64,000 nucleotides of DNA from positions 2,170,001 to 2,234,000 of the forward strand of contig NC_089461.1 of the NCBI RefSeq assembly GCF_029203305.1, given 5' to 3'. Shown here one piece after another: positions 1 to 7,698 of the stretch (the first letter of the stretch is position 1; each line of letters starts with the position of its first letter). The notes below the pieces were generated by a model, which did no database searches, was not told where the DNA came from, and saw only the letters and a program-made list of their open reading frames with translations. The position numbers and the translations under genes are program-made. This stretch comes from Yamadazyma tenuis. Lineage: Eukaryota > Ascomycota > Pichiomycetes > Serinales > Debaryomycetaceae.

Positions 1-568
1 GGTGTACAAGCCCACCAGTGTGCACATATACGAAAATCCTGATGAGGACTACGAGTTTACTGCTGCTCATGCTCGAATCTACCAAAACTTGGTCAAATAC
101 AAGAACCCTAAACGCAAAGCACAGACCAAACAAAAGTTGGAAGCCATATACAAGTTCCGTATAAAGTTCCCCAACAGCTATATTCTTGAAGTGCACCTTT
201 CTAACACCTGTAAGTTCGGAGAGCTCATCAAGAAGATAGATACTTATGTTGCTGACGACTTTAAATCCAACTACATCTTGAAGTTGAGTTATCCGCCCTT
301 CAAAAAGTATGAAATTTCATTTGCACTCAACGGTACTCCATTGGCTGAAATTGAAGAGTTTGACTCCCAGATCTTGCTTATATTCGAACCCAACATCCCT
401 GGTACTAGCTTCTTGAATGGCAGTGTCAACGAAAAGGAGTTTAGTGACATGCCTGAAATTCAACTCGAAGAACACAGACACAGTTTACCGGAAGATGACA
501 CGTCTTCGAAGCTGAAATCTAGTTCGGGAGGCAAGAAGACTCCTAAATGGCTTAAACTTGGGAAGTAA
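1..568 (+). CDS. UBX4: UBX-domain protein, Ubx4-like (3' part only)
   Basis: This is the C-terminal part of a gene that starts left of the window; the frame is open from the first bases and ends in TAA at 566-568. About 188 residues are visible. Roughly residues 48-130 form a UBX-type ubiquitin fold (RIKFPNSYILEVHLS near its start, a QILLIFEP strand near its end). UBX proteins are cofactors that recruit the Cdc48/p97 ATPase. Two things favour Ubx4, which acts with Cdc48 in ER-associated degradation: a UBX domain close to the C terminus and a following polar Ser/Lys-rich tail. The N-terminal TUG-type ubiquitin-like domain expected in Ubx4 lies outside the window, so the family is firmer than the exact member. 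Confidence 0.7.
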   Translation, partial: VYKPTSVHIYENPDEDYEFTAAHARIYQNLVKYKNPKRKAQTKQKLEAIYKFRIKFPNSYILEVHLSNTCKFGELIKKIDTYVADDFKSNYILKLSYPPFKKYEISFALNGTPLAEIEEFDSQILLIFEPNIPGTSFLNGSVNEKEFSDMPEIQLEEHRHSLPEDDTSSKLKSSSGGKKTPKWLKLGK

Positions 569-939
569 ACGATATAGGGGATTGGAGTTGTTGAACAGAA
601 AACTAACATGGAACGTTCACAGTAATAGCATATTCATCGAACATTCATCGAAATTGAAGCTTGATTCAAGTTGACTGAATATTATGAATTTCCACTACCT
701 TCCAAAGGTTTTGTCTATGACTCTTAAATTTACGTTCAAACCAGATTTGAGCATATCCAGATAACTAACTAACCAACGAACCATTTTTCCCTTAATTGTG
801 GTAATCTGAGTAACATCTTCTAGTCTGTCCCAAATTAGATACTGACATCAACATGACTTTAGTCAAATATACTCCTATACTCATTCACTGTTATTTCGTA
901 TACACTTTTCCCATTTACGAACATGTTCTACTCTCATGC
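569..939. other. Intergenic, 3' flank of the UBX4-like gene
   Basis: About 370 AT-rich bases with no convincing ORF. It holds the 3' UTR of the UBX gene and leads into the candidate structured RNA. No conserved motif is recognised. Confidence 0.5.
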
Positions 940-1446
940 AGTACCGGCGGTCGATAAAATGGGTTATATGCCTCACCCAACCTTAACGGGGAGTTGGAGC
1001 AGTATGGTGAATTTCGCGTGCGGCTACCAAGCCCTAATGCGAGGCAGATATACCTTCTGCCGGTAACGGCGAACTTTTCTGGTAATGTATGATAAACACG
1101 TTGGAAATTTTGCAATCTGTTTCCGTGACTGCTGTTTGGTTCCAAACAGTCGTAGGAAATAGTTGCTAAACTCTTACCCCTTCTGCCGGTTATTAATGCC
1201 TTGTGTACTCATCTGAACATTGTTTTCATGCTTATCTCTTATGAGTCATTCCCCGTGAAGGGTTGGCAAAGTACACGCAAATCAAAGTTGATACGGCAGA
1301 GCCTTACCTAAACAAGCAGGTGGGTAGTCGCTTAACCGCCAGATTAATAATCCTGGCTAATCCACGACCGTTGAGAAAAATTTTCACCCTCAACCCCCTC
1401 AAGTATTTAAGTCCAGGAATTTCCCAACCTATGGAAGTTTTCTTCT
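940..1446 (+). ncRNA. Candidate structured non-coding RNA or structured leader
   Basis: The stretch is more GC-balanced than its flanks and folds by eye into several good helices. GG plus TATA plus TGCCTC (962-974) pairs with GAGGCA, TATA and CC (1041-1054). GCCG-GTAA-CGGC (1059-1070) is a stem with a GNRA tetraloop, extended by TTC/GAA. CTGTTTG-GTTC-CAAACAG (1132-1149) lies within an outer TTTCC/GGAAA stem (1120-1159). GGCT-ACCA-AGCC spans 1022-1033. A run of eight T at 1446-1453 would serve as a Pol III terminator, and GGTTCCAAAC at 1138-1147 is a weak B-box resemblance. I could not match it to SRP, RNase P, RNase MRP, U3 or another known RNA. It may instead be the distal part of the GCN4 leader. 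Confidence 0.3.
1242..1248 (+). promoter_or_regulatory. Consensus Gcn4 (bZIP) binding site
   Basis: TGAGTCA is a perfect match to the TGASTCA half-site pair bound by Gcn4. It lies about 520 bp upstream of the GCN4 start codon, so autoregulation is possible. Binding is inferred only from the motif. Confidence 0.35.
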
Positions 1447-1553
1447 TTTTTTTCTTCATAAGAACAACAACAACCAATTTTCAATTTTCAATTTTATTCC
1501 CTTTATTTTTTCCCATTGTAACCGATAGTAAGATAGGAAAGATGTGTTTATAA
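1431..1553 (+). promoter_or_regulatory. GCN4 leader: distal uORF, with nested 3-codon uORF
   Basis: An ATG at 1431 opens a 40-codon frame ending in TAA at 1551-1553. In the same frame ATG TGT TTA TAA (1542-1553) makes a three-codon uORF, the same size as uORF1 of Saccharomyces GCN4. If transcription starts downstream of 1431, only the short one would be in the mRNA. It is followed by more than 100 AT-rich bases without an ATG. In Saccharomyces, ribosomes that finish uORF1 resume scanning and reinitiate; this element sits in the equivalent position. Confidence 0.55.
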
Positions 1554-1662
1554 TTGTTTTTAACCCCCCAAAGTTTGAAAGTAAATTGATTAAAGAGTAT
1601 AAATATTAAGTATTTATTATTTACTTCTACCCTCCAAAGTTGTTGTTAAAGTTATTTCCAAG

Positions 1663-1716
1663 ATGATGCTAAAATGAGTTAAATTATCCCATTGTATGTC
1701 TTTTAAAGATTATTAA
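1663..1716 (+). promoter_or_regulatory. GCN4 leader: cluster of three proximal uORFs
   Basis: Three tiny reading frames crowd the last 110 bases before GCN4: ATG ATG CTA AAA TGA (1663-1677), ATG AGT TAA (1674-1682, overlapping it in another frame) and a six-codon frame at 1696-1716. The last stop is 55 nt before the GCN4 ATG. They match the role of the inhibitory proximal uORFs in the known GCN4 mechanism: reinitiation here when eIF2 is plentiful, bypass when eIF2 is phosphorylated. Confidence 0.6.
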
Positions 1717-1771
1717 TTGTTAGAGTTATTTTATTATCCCCAAAATTATCCTAAGTTTTTTACACAAAAAA

Positions 1772-2527
1772 ATGTCCAAGATGTTCCTGCCAGTTATTTT
1801 GAATGATACTTTTATTGGTTCTAATCCAGTAGAAGGCTCAAACGAAAAGGAAATGAACAAAGTTCCTAAGTTAGCCACTGACGAATCTGCTCCCGGTCTT
1901 AGTGCCCCTGACAGTTCGTTAGCATTCCATTCAGAAGTATTGGACTCCGTATTTCTGAATGATGAAGCCGTTGATCACACTCCTATGTTTGACGAGCTTG
2001 ATTTTATGTTAGAATCTTCTAACAAAGAGGATTGGGTTTCCTTGTTTGATGCCAACAATGAAATTGATAACTCCTTTAACTTCACCAAGGTTGTGAGTGA
2101 TGAGGATTTGTCAATTCCATTTGAAAAAGAAGTTTCGGCTTCGCCAGACAAGGAATTTGTTGACCTTGGTAGATATGATCGCAAGAGAGCTTTCAGCCAG
2201 ATGTTAACCCCATCCACTTCTTCTACGTTGTCTACTCCAAACTTAGATTTGCCCAGAAATGAGAAGCTTGATCACTTAGGTGTTGTTAAGTACAGTAAGA
2301 AGAGCAGGACTCAGCCATTAGGACCAGTCAAGGTTGGTTCTAATGATCCTGTTTTGATGAAGCGTGCTAAGAATACTGAAGCGGCGAGACGGTCTCGGGC
2401 GAGAAAGATGGAACGTATGTCACAGTTAGAAGAGAAAGTTGAAGGTTTGATTGATGAAAATTCCAATCTTAGCTCTGAGGTCTTGAGATTGAAAGAGTTA
2501 TTGGATTTGCACGACATCAAATACTAA
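1772..2527 (+). CDS. GCN4: bZIP activator of amino acid biosynthesis genes, Gcn4
   Basis: The 251-residue protein ends in a bZIP domain. The basic region NTEAARRSRARK (residues 201-212) is close to identical to yeast Gcn4, and a leucine zipper runs to the C terminus. An acidic segment around residues 68-100 contains DWVSLFDAN (87-95), resembling the EWTSLFDN core of the Gcn4 central activation domain. Gcn4 binds TGASTCA sites and turns on amino acid and purine synthesis genes during starvation by recruiting SAGA and Mediator. The leader carries several short uORFs, so translational control as in Saccharomyces is likely. Yeast Gcn4 is 281 residues. Other window genes in the same pathway are GCN5, SPT20 and probably ADE3. 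Confidence 0.95.
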   Translation: MSKMFLPVILNDTFIGSNPVEGSNEKEMNKVPKLATDESAPGLSAPDSSLAFHSEVLDSVFLNDEAVDHTPMFDELDFMLESSNKEDWVSLFDANNEIDNSFNFTKVVSDEDLSIPFEKEVSASPDKEFVDLGRYDRKRAFSQMLTPSTSSTLSTPNLDLPRNEKLDHLGVVKYSKKSRTQPLGPVKVGSNDPVLMKRAKNTEAARRSRARKMERMSQLEEKVEGLIDENSNLSSEVLRLKELLDLHDIKY

Positions 2528-2647
2528 ACAACAAATTCATAAAAAAAAATCATGTTTTTTAAATTGAATATATGTCAAAAACAATCAAGTTGTAGATTCG
2601 TAAAGGTTCTGTATTCAATTAACTATTTATTGTTATACTGGACTATT

Positions 2648-3190
2648 CTACTGTTTGGCGAAAGATAATTTCCCTCCAATTCTCTGCATATCATCGAGCG
2701 AGACATCATTCAAACAGCTAGCAGCAAATTCCTTCTTTTCAAAGTCTATGAACACAATTTTCTTATTCTTTATTACTCTTAATTCCAAGTATCCTTCAAA
2801 GCGATCGAACACCTCCAAAATTTGGTCTTTGCTGATGGTATCTTCGTTGTAGTCGTTTAAAATCAACATACTGCTTGGTGTGTTAAAGAACTTGTGCTTC
2901 TTGACTTGTATTCGACTGTCAATGGTGATCTGGTCAAGGAGTTCATACGAGTTTTGTTTGGCATGCGTTACACGGATACTTTTGTTGAGTAGTACGTGGT
3001 TGTTAAGTTTTCTGATGATGTTGTCAATATTCTCGTTTTTGAACGAGACAAATGCCTGGCCCTTTTTTCGGAGTGTTTTCTTCACGTGGATATCTATCAC
3101 ATTATATGGTTTGAGAAGGTGTTGTAGTTCACGTTTTAGAGTATTGGCAGATACTTTTTCGTTAAGGTTATTGATATATATAGTGCTCAT
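2648..3190 (-). CDS. MSL1: U2 snRNP B''-like protein with two RRMs
   Basis: The ATG at 3190 gives 180 residues; the frame stays open upstream but has no further ATG. Residues 2-80 form an RRM of the U1A/U2B'' family (STIYINNLNEKV as RNP2, GQAFVSFKN as RNP1), and a second RRM fills about 105-180 (FIDFEKK as its RNP1-like strand). U2B'' binds stem-loop IV of U2 snRNA with U2A'. Saccharomyces Msl1 is only 111 residues with a single RRM, so this two-RRM form looks like the ancestral U1A/U2B'' layout. U1A (Mud1) is the main alternative. The gene is divergent from CCC1 across 850 bp. Confidence 0.8.
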   Translation of the reverse strand: MSTIYINNLNEKVSANTLKRELQHLLKPYNVIDIHVKKTLRKKGQAFVSFKNENIDNIIRKLNNHVLLNKSIRVTHAKQNSYELLDQITIDSRIQVKKHKFFNTPSSMLILNDYNEDTISKDQILEVFDRFEGYLELRVIKNKKIVFIDFEKKEFAASCLNDVSLDDMQRIGGKLSFAKQ

Positions 3191-3996
3191 TGGGAGAGAG
3201 TGAAACAAAATTGCGAAGTCGCATTTTAGAGATGAAAGAAGAATGATAGAAATCAAGCCACAAAAGAATAATGTAACTAAGTTAGTAAACTTTAGCGGAA
3301 TTCTTGTTTATGATATTCATTTCTAGTTTCTTCTTCAGCGTGTAGAATATAAAAAGATTGAATGAGTTGATGTGTACTTGACACATCCAACACCATCAGT
3401 ACTGTCCTTTTTTTCACTAGAGCACCCTTGTGGATGTCTCAAACTACTTCCTAGTTGGTAGTTGTGCCACGTGACAACCAAACTTCTATTCTCTACTTAG
3501 TTTCTAAGTAAGAAAGTCGCAATGGCTGCAAAAAGAGTCTAACAGTATGATTTGTGCCTTGAGTCTCCGTATTATCTCATTCAAGAACCAGAGTGTGTTC
3601 TACTTCCACCCCATGCTTCGGGCTATGAAACCATGTTTCAGCGGCGGTAAAATCGCTTGCAACACCAAAGTGAGATTTAACTTTAATGCGAGGCTCTATC
3701 ACAGCCACTGCAAGCGAACCTATTTATGGAATAACACAACCTCCAGACTTCTACACTTCTTCAAAATAATACAGTAGCATGTATGAGAATTCTGAAATAC
3801 ATCCATACTATTTTTTTCCTATTCCAACTTACCATTCATCACCAAACGTATGATACTATCATCCAATCAGATCGCACCGAATAGTAAGCAACAGGACCCT
3901 CACTATTAAAGAACGCGAAGATGCAATGCACAAAAAAAAAATCCTCTTGGATTTAAAAACACCATTATTTTTCATACTACTCGGCAGGATTCTACT
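3191..3996. other. Long divergent intergenic region MSL1 / CCC1
   Basis: About 800 bp with no supported gene. A 76-codon frame at 3547-3777 has low-complexity, unconserved-looking content and was not called. GAAAC-CAT-GTTTC near 3626 can form a small hairpin. CCAAT occurs at 3863-3867, a possible HAP-complex site; in Candida the HAP complex with Hap43 acts on iron genes, so this could matter for CCC1. Confidence 0.4.
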
Positions 3997-4003
3997 TTAC
4001 TAA
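3997..4003 (+). promoter_or_regulatory. Yap-type response element (TTACTAA) before CCC1
   Basis: TTACTAA is the classic Yap response element and lies 38 bp before the CCC1 ATG. In Saccharomyces, Yap5 activates CCC1 under high iron through sites of this type. The match is seven bases and very close to the start codon, so it may be chance or part of the 5' UTR. Confidence 0.3.
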
Positions 4004-4040
4004 TTTTGCACAAAGCCTACACATCCTTGATATAAAACGA

Positions 4041-4925
4041 ATGCTTGTAACATTGAAAAATCAGATCGTCAAACTCCTTCAAGGTGACAACAGCCGGGAC
4101 GAGATCAACCACATTGATTCGTTGATCGATAGCAACTATGGATCCATTGCTGATAGAGGCCAGCAAATCAGCGACGAAGAGCTCAGGGTGTCGATCAGTC
4201 GCAAGCTGAATGTCGAGGACGAGGAGGACGAAGGGTTTTTCTCTAGTTTCGACCCCAGAGTCATGTCAGATGTCATTATTGGCTTGAGTGATGGTTTGAC
4301 GGTTCCTTTTGCATTGACGGCTGGGTTATCTTCGTTGGGAGATTCCAAGTTGGTTATTACCGGTGGGCTCGCCGAGTTGGTTTCGGGGGCCATATCCATG
4401 GGTTTGGGAGGATACTTGGCTGCCAAATCCGAGTCGGAGTACTACTTCAACCAAGTGAAAAAAGAGAAGATGAACTTCTTCAAAAAGCCAGAGTTGGTGA
4501 ACCAAGAAGCAGCTGAGGTGTTGTTTGAGTTAGGAATTAGTGAAACCAACATTTTGAACATCTTGAAGGATTTTGACTCCAAACCCAAGAACTTGATTGA
4601 GTTTGTTATCACATACGGAAAAGGGTTAGATGAGCCTGCTGAAGGAAGAGAGTTCACGTCGGCATTGACAATCGGATTAGCATATTTTTTGGGAGGGTTT
4701 GTACCTTTGGTGCCTTACTTTTTCTGTAGCTTGGTGAAGGTGGGTTTATTGGTGTCGGTGATTGTAATGATGGTGACCTTATTTATTTTTGGTTATGTCA
4801 AGACGATGATCTCGTTGGGAGATTGTGGTACCTGGAAGAAGGTCCTGGAAGGGGTACAGATGGTGATTGTTGGGTCAATTGCTGCGGGTGCCGCTTGGAC
4901 CTTGGTTTTCTTCATCGACAACTAA
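4041..4925 (+). CDS. CCC1: Vacuolar iron/manganese transporter, Ccc1
   Basis: The 294-residue product has the VIT1/CCC1 family signature VIIGLSDGLTVPFALTAGLS (about 79-98), followed by a helix with SGAISMGLGGYLAAKSE. A charged cytosolic segment rich in Glu and Lys (about 130-195) matches the metal-binding domain of the family, and two or three more membrane helices lie near the C terminus. The family moves Fe2+ and Mn2+ from the cytosol into the vacuole in exchange for protons and so detoxifies iron. The acidic N-terminal region (about 20-70) is variable. Length fits Saccharomyces Ccc1 (322). CCAAT and TTACTAA motifs in the promoter suggest iron-dependent control, by inference only. Confidence 0.95.
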   Translation: MLVTLKNQIVKLLQGDNSRDEINHIDSLIDSNYGSIADRGQQISDEELRVSISRKLNVEDEEDEGFFSSFDPRVMSDVIIGLSDGLTVPFALTAGLSSLGDSKLVITGGLAELVSGAISMGLGGYLAAKSESEYYFNQVKKEKMNFFKKPELVNQEAAEVLFELGISETNILNILKDFDSKPKNLIEFVITYGKGLDEPAEGREFTSALTIGLAYFLGGFVPLVPYFFCSLVKVGLLVSVIVMMVTLFIFGYVKTMISLGDCGTWKKVLEGVQMVIVGSIAAGAAWTLVFFIDN

Positions 4926-5297
4926 CCTTTGCATACTTTGATACCCATTTCCCACGTCTGCTGCATTGTTGAAGTTTGGAACACACACGCATATAGTTGT
5001 GGTAGGTCTTTGCTTTAATTGTTATTAGCCACTCGTGTTGGCATCTGGTTCTCTGAGCCTTGTATATTAGAATATATTATCAACCACTAGGAGAAACGAG
5101 AGATGATTAACGTTTGGGGAAGATATCATATATATGGATCCCGAGGAAACCATCGGGGAGAGAAGCTCATAATAAAACCTCTACTGTTCTGAACAGAACC
5201 ACCATTAGTTGCAGCCTAAGCGGTCCACGCACGCCGCCGCTTTCTCACTGTTTTTTCGTCACTGTCTCATTCTCACTTTCTCACTTTATTGCCATCC
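4926..5297. other. Intergenic CCC1 / PHB1
   Basis: About 370 bp holding the CCC1 3' flank and the PHB1 promoter. No specific motif is identified; a 67-codon frame at 5114-5317 has no support as a gene. Confidence 0.5.
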
Positions 5298-6128
5298 ATG
5301 TCTTCCAGATTATCTGATATATTTTCTAAAATCGCCATCTCCTTAGGGGTCACCATCACATTGGCCCAGTCTGCACTCTACGATGTCGAGGGGGGGAAAA
5401 GAGCTGTCATCTTTGACAGGTTAAATGGTGTTAAGCAAGGAGTTGTCGGAGAAGGTACTTACTTTTTGATTCCTTGGTTACAAAAAGCCATTGTATACGA
5501 CGTCAGAACTAGACCCAAGACCATCGCCACCACCACCGGCTCCAAGGACTTGCAGAACGTCTCTTTGACCTTAAGAGTGTTGCACAGACCCGAGGTGATG
5601 AGCTTACCCAAAATTTATCAGAGCTTAGGTTTGGACTACGATGAAAGAGTGTTACCAGCCATTGGTAACGAGATTTTAAAAAGCATTGTTGCCCAGTTTG
5701 ACGCCGCCGAATTGATCACCCAAAGAGAAGTGGTGAGTGCCAGAATCAGACAGGAGTTGAGCAAAAGAGCTGAAGAATTTAACATCAAGTTGGAAGATGT
5801 TTCCATTACTCACATGACATTTGGTAAAGAGTTCACCAAGGCCGTCGAACAAAAACAAATCGCCCAGCAAGATGCTGAAAGATCCAAGTATTTGGTTGAA
5901 AAAGCTGAACAGGAAAAGAAGGCCAGTGTCATCAGAGCCGAGGGTGAAGCCGAACTGGCGGAAACCGTTTCCAAGGCCTTGAGTAAAAGTGGAGATGGGC
6001 TTTTGATGATCAGAAGATTAGAAGCCTCGAAGGAAATCGCCACGTTGTTGGCCAACTCTCCCAACGTATCTTACTTGCCCAGTGGTCAAGGTTCTGAGAA
6101 CAACTTGTTGTTGAATGTCGGAAAGTGA
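5298..6128 (+). CDS. PHB1: Prohibitin-1, mitochondrial inner membrane
   Basis: The first ATG (5298) gives 276 residues. An N-terminal hydrophobic anchor (about 10-30) precedes the SPFH/band 7 domain (AVIFDRLNGVKQGVVGEGTY onward) and a C-terminal coiled coil (about 175-250). Prohibitin 1 pairs with Phb2 in a large ring in the inner membrane that chaperones respiratory proteins and regulates the m-AAA protease. The end motif SYLPSGQG resembles the YLPS tail of yeast Phb1. The CTG codon at 5955-5957 aligns with the Ser of AEGEAESAE in Saccharomyces Phb1, which supports reading CTG as Ser in this organism. Confidence 0.97.
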   Translation: MSSRLSDIFSKIAISLGVTITLAQSALYDVEGGKRAVIFDRLNGVKQGVVGEGTYFLIPWLQKAIVYDVRTRPKTIATTTGSKDLQNVSLTLRVLHRPEVMSLPKIYQSLGLDYDERVLPAIGNEILKSIVAQFDAAELITQREVVSARIRQELSKRAEEFNIKLEDVSITHMTFGKEFTKAVEQKQIAQQDAERSKYLVEKAEQEKKASVIRAEGEAELAETVSKALSKSGDGLLMIRRLEASKEIATLLANSPNVSYLPSGQGSENNLLLNVGK

Positions 6129-6221
6129 TTAGTTAGGTATAACCCTTGTAAATAGAAATAGTTTGACGCACACTGAAAAACCCCAAAAAATTGTACGAGC
6201 AAAAACCTCTTTGAAAACCCA

Positions 6222-7616
6222 ATGTTTAGGACGCCATTTCCCACCACTGTGAAATTAGGCCTACTTCGCCTCAAAAATACGACCCCACAGTTGCAAGATG
6301 TGGTGATAGTTGGTGGAGGGCCTGCTGGCTTGTCAGTTTTAGCAGCTCTAAAGAACTCGAGCAAAACAGCCCATTTGAGCTGTAAATTGGTTGAAGGAGG
6401 AGACTTGAATAAAATCCGAAACTTTGATGAGACTGCCTACTCCAACCGTATCATTTCCCTCACAAACAAGTCAATGCGGTTCATGCAAAAGATCGGTAGC
6501 TGGAAGCATTTGAACTTGGACAGAATGCAATTCTACGACAAAGTTGCAGCTTATGATTCTCTGTCTCACGAAGCACTTATTGAATTCACCAACGACGCCA
6601 TCAACTACGATCCCATGGGTGCCATGTGTGAAGTAGTCAACATCCAGAAGTCGTTGATCGCCAGAATCGACGAATTGGACCAGTCGGACTGTTTGGTGGA
6701 TAACGTGAAAGTTGAGGCTATCGAAGAAAGCACCAGTGAAATTGACTGGCCCATTGTCAAATTATCCAATGGAGACGCTTATCAGACGAGATTGTTGATC
6801 GGTGCCGATGGATACAATTCGCCGGTTCGAAGGTACGCTGGAATCGAATCTAGAGGTTGGGCTTATGATAGTTTTGGCACGGTGGGGGTATTAAAACTTG
6901 CTTCTGATCAGTATAACCTAGTGTCGTTGCAGCGGTTCTTGTCTTCAGGACCGTTGGCAATATTGCCGCTCCCTGAAGATGACGCCACGTTTGTATGGTC
7001 TGCCAAAACTGAAGTAGCCTCGATTTTGAAGTCCATCACCAACGATAAGATTTTTGTGGCTCTTATAAATGCAGCCTTGCGCTTGGAGGAGACGGACTTG
7101 AAGTATGCCTTGAACAAGCTACAAGTCAACCCAGACGATACCTCGGTCATTGAGGACTTACAGTGGAGAATTGAGTTGTTTGAGCCCAATGAACAATTGG
7201 ACATTCCGGTGGTCATTGGAGTTCAACCCGGTTCAAGAGCCCTGTTTCCCTTGAAAATGTCCCATGCCGATAGCTACGTGGGTCCCCGGGTTGCGTTGAT
7301 TGGGGACGCAGCCCACACCATCCACCCTCTTGCGGGACAAGGACTTAATATGGGACAAGCAGATGTTGCGTCATTGGTTGCAGCCATTGAAACTGGTATT
7401 GATAGAGGTTTGGATATTGGGTCGACTTTGGTCCTTGAACCGTACTTTGCCCAATGCTTCCCATATAACCATGCATTACTAGGGGTTTGTGACAAGCTCC
7501 ATAAAATCTTTTCCAATGATGTTTATCCCATCATTCTTGTGCGGAGCTTTGGAATGAGATTTATGAATTCATTGACTCCCATAAAAGATTTTATGATCAA
7601 GACCTTGAGTGTATAG
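6222..7616 (+). CDS. COQ6: Ubiquinone biosynthesis flavin monooxygenase, Coq6
   Basis: The 464-residue protein has the FAD dinucleotide fold VVIVGGGPAGLS (GGGPAG at 31-36), a middle LLIGADGYNSPVR element and the second FAD motif GDAAHTIHPLAGQGLNMG (361-378). These place it in the UbiH/COQ6 monooxygenase family. Coq6 hydroxylates C5 of the coenzyme Q ring on the matrix face of the inner membrane, taking electrons from ferredoxin. The N terminus is basic and hydroxylated, as expected for import. The stop codon lies inside a 30-bp tandem duplication (7601-7660). The gene is convergent with ICP55, 82 bp away. Confidence 0.95.
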   Translation: MFRTPFPTTVKLGLLRLKNTTPQLQDVVIVGGGPAGLSVLAALKNSSKTAHLSCKLVEGGDLNKIRNFDETAYSNRIISLTNKSMRFMQKIGSWKHLNLDRMQFYDKVAAYDSLSHEALIEFTNDAINYDPMGAMCEVVNIQKSLIARIDELDQSDCLVDNVKVEAIEESTSEIDWPIVKLSNGDAYQTRLLIGADGYNSPVRRYAGIESRGWAYDSFGTVGVLKLASDQYNLVSLQRFLSSGPLAILPLPEDDATFVWSAKTEVASILKSITNDKIFVALINAALRLEETDLKYALNKLQVNPDDTSVIEDLQWRIELFEPNEQLDIPVVIGVQPGSRALFPLKMSHADSYVGPRVALIGDAAHTIHPLAGQGLNMGQADVASLVAAIETGIDRGLDIGSTLVLEPYFAQCFPYNHALLGVCDKLHKIFSNDVYPIILVRSFGMRFMNSLTPIKDFMIKTLSV

Positions 7617-7660
7617 AGGAGGTGGTTCAGGACCTTGAGTATGTAGAGGAGATCGTTCAA
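7601..7660 (+). repeat. Tandem 30-bp duplication across the COQ6 stop
   Basis: Two adjacent 30-bp units, 7601-7630 and 7631-7660, are about 25/30 identical and both begin GACCTTGAGT. The first contains the TAG stop of COQ6. In the second copy the same stretch reads ATGTAG in the COQ6 frame. Confidence 0.8.
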
Positions 7661-7698
7661 CTCGTTGTAAATAGGAATGAACTTGGTATTCGACTCTA

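Noticed and set aside
991..1001. GGAGCAG resembling the SRP RNA helix 8 motif
   Set aside because: The opposite strand of the helix lacks the CAGG/GGUC side and no TGTAAT Alu-domain motif is found nearby, so SRP RNA was not called.
915..1145. 76-codon frame on the minus strand
   Set aside because: It crosses the stems of the structured element and has no protein-like features.
3547..3777. 76-codon frame between MSL1 and CCC1
   Set aside because: No recognisable motif and unusual composition; most likely chance.
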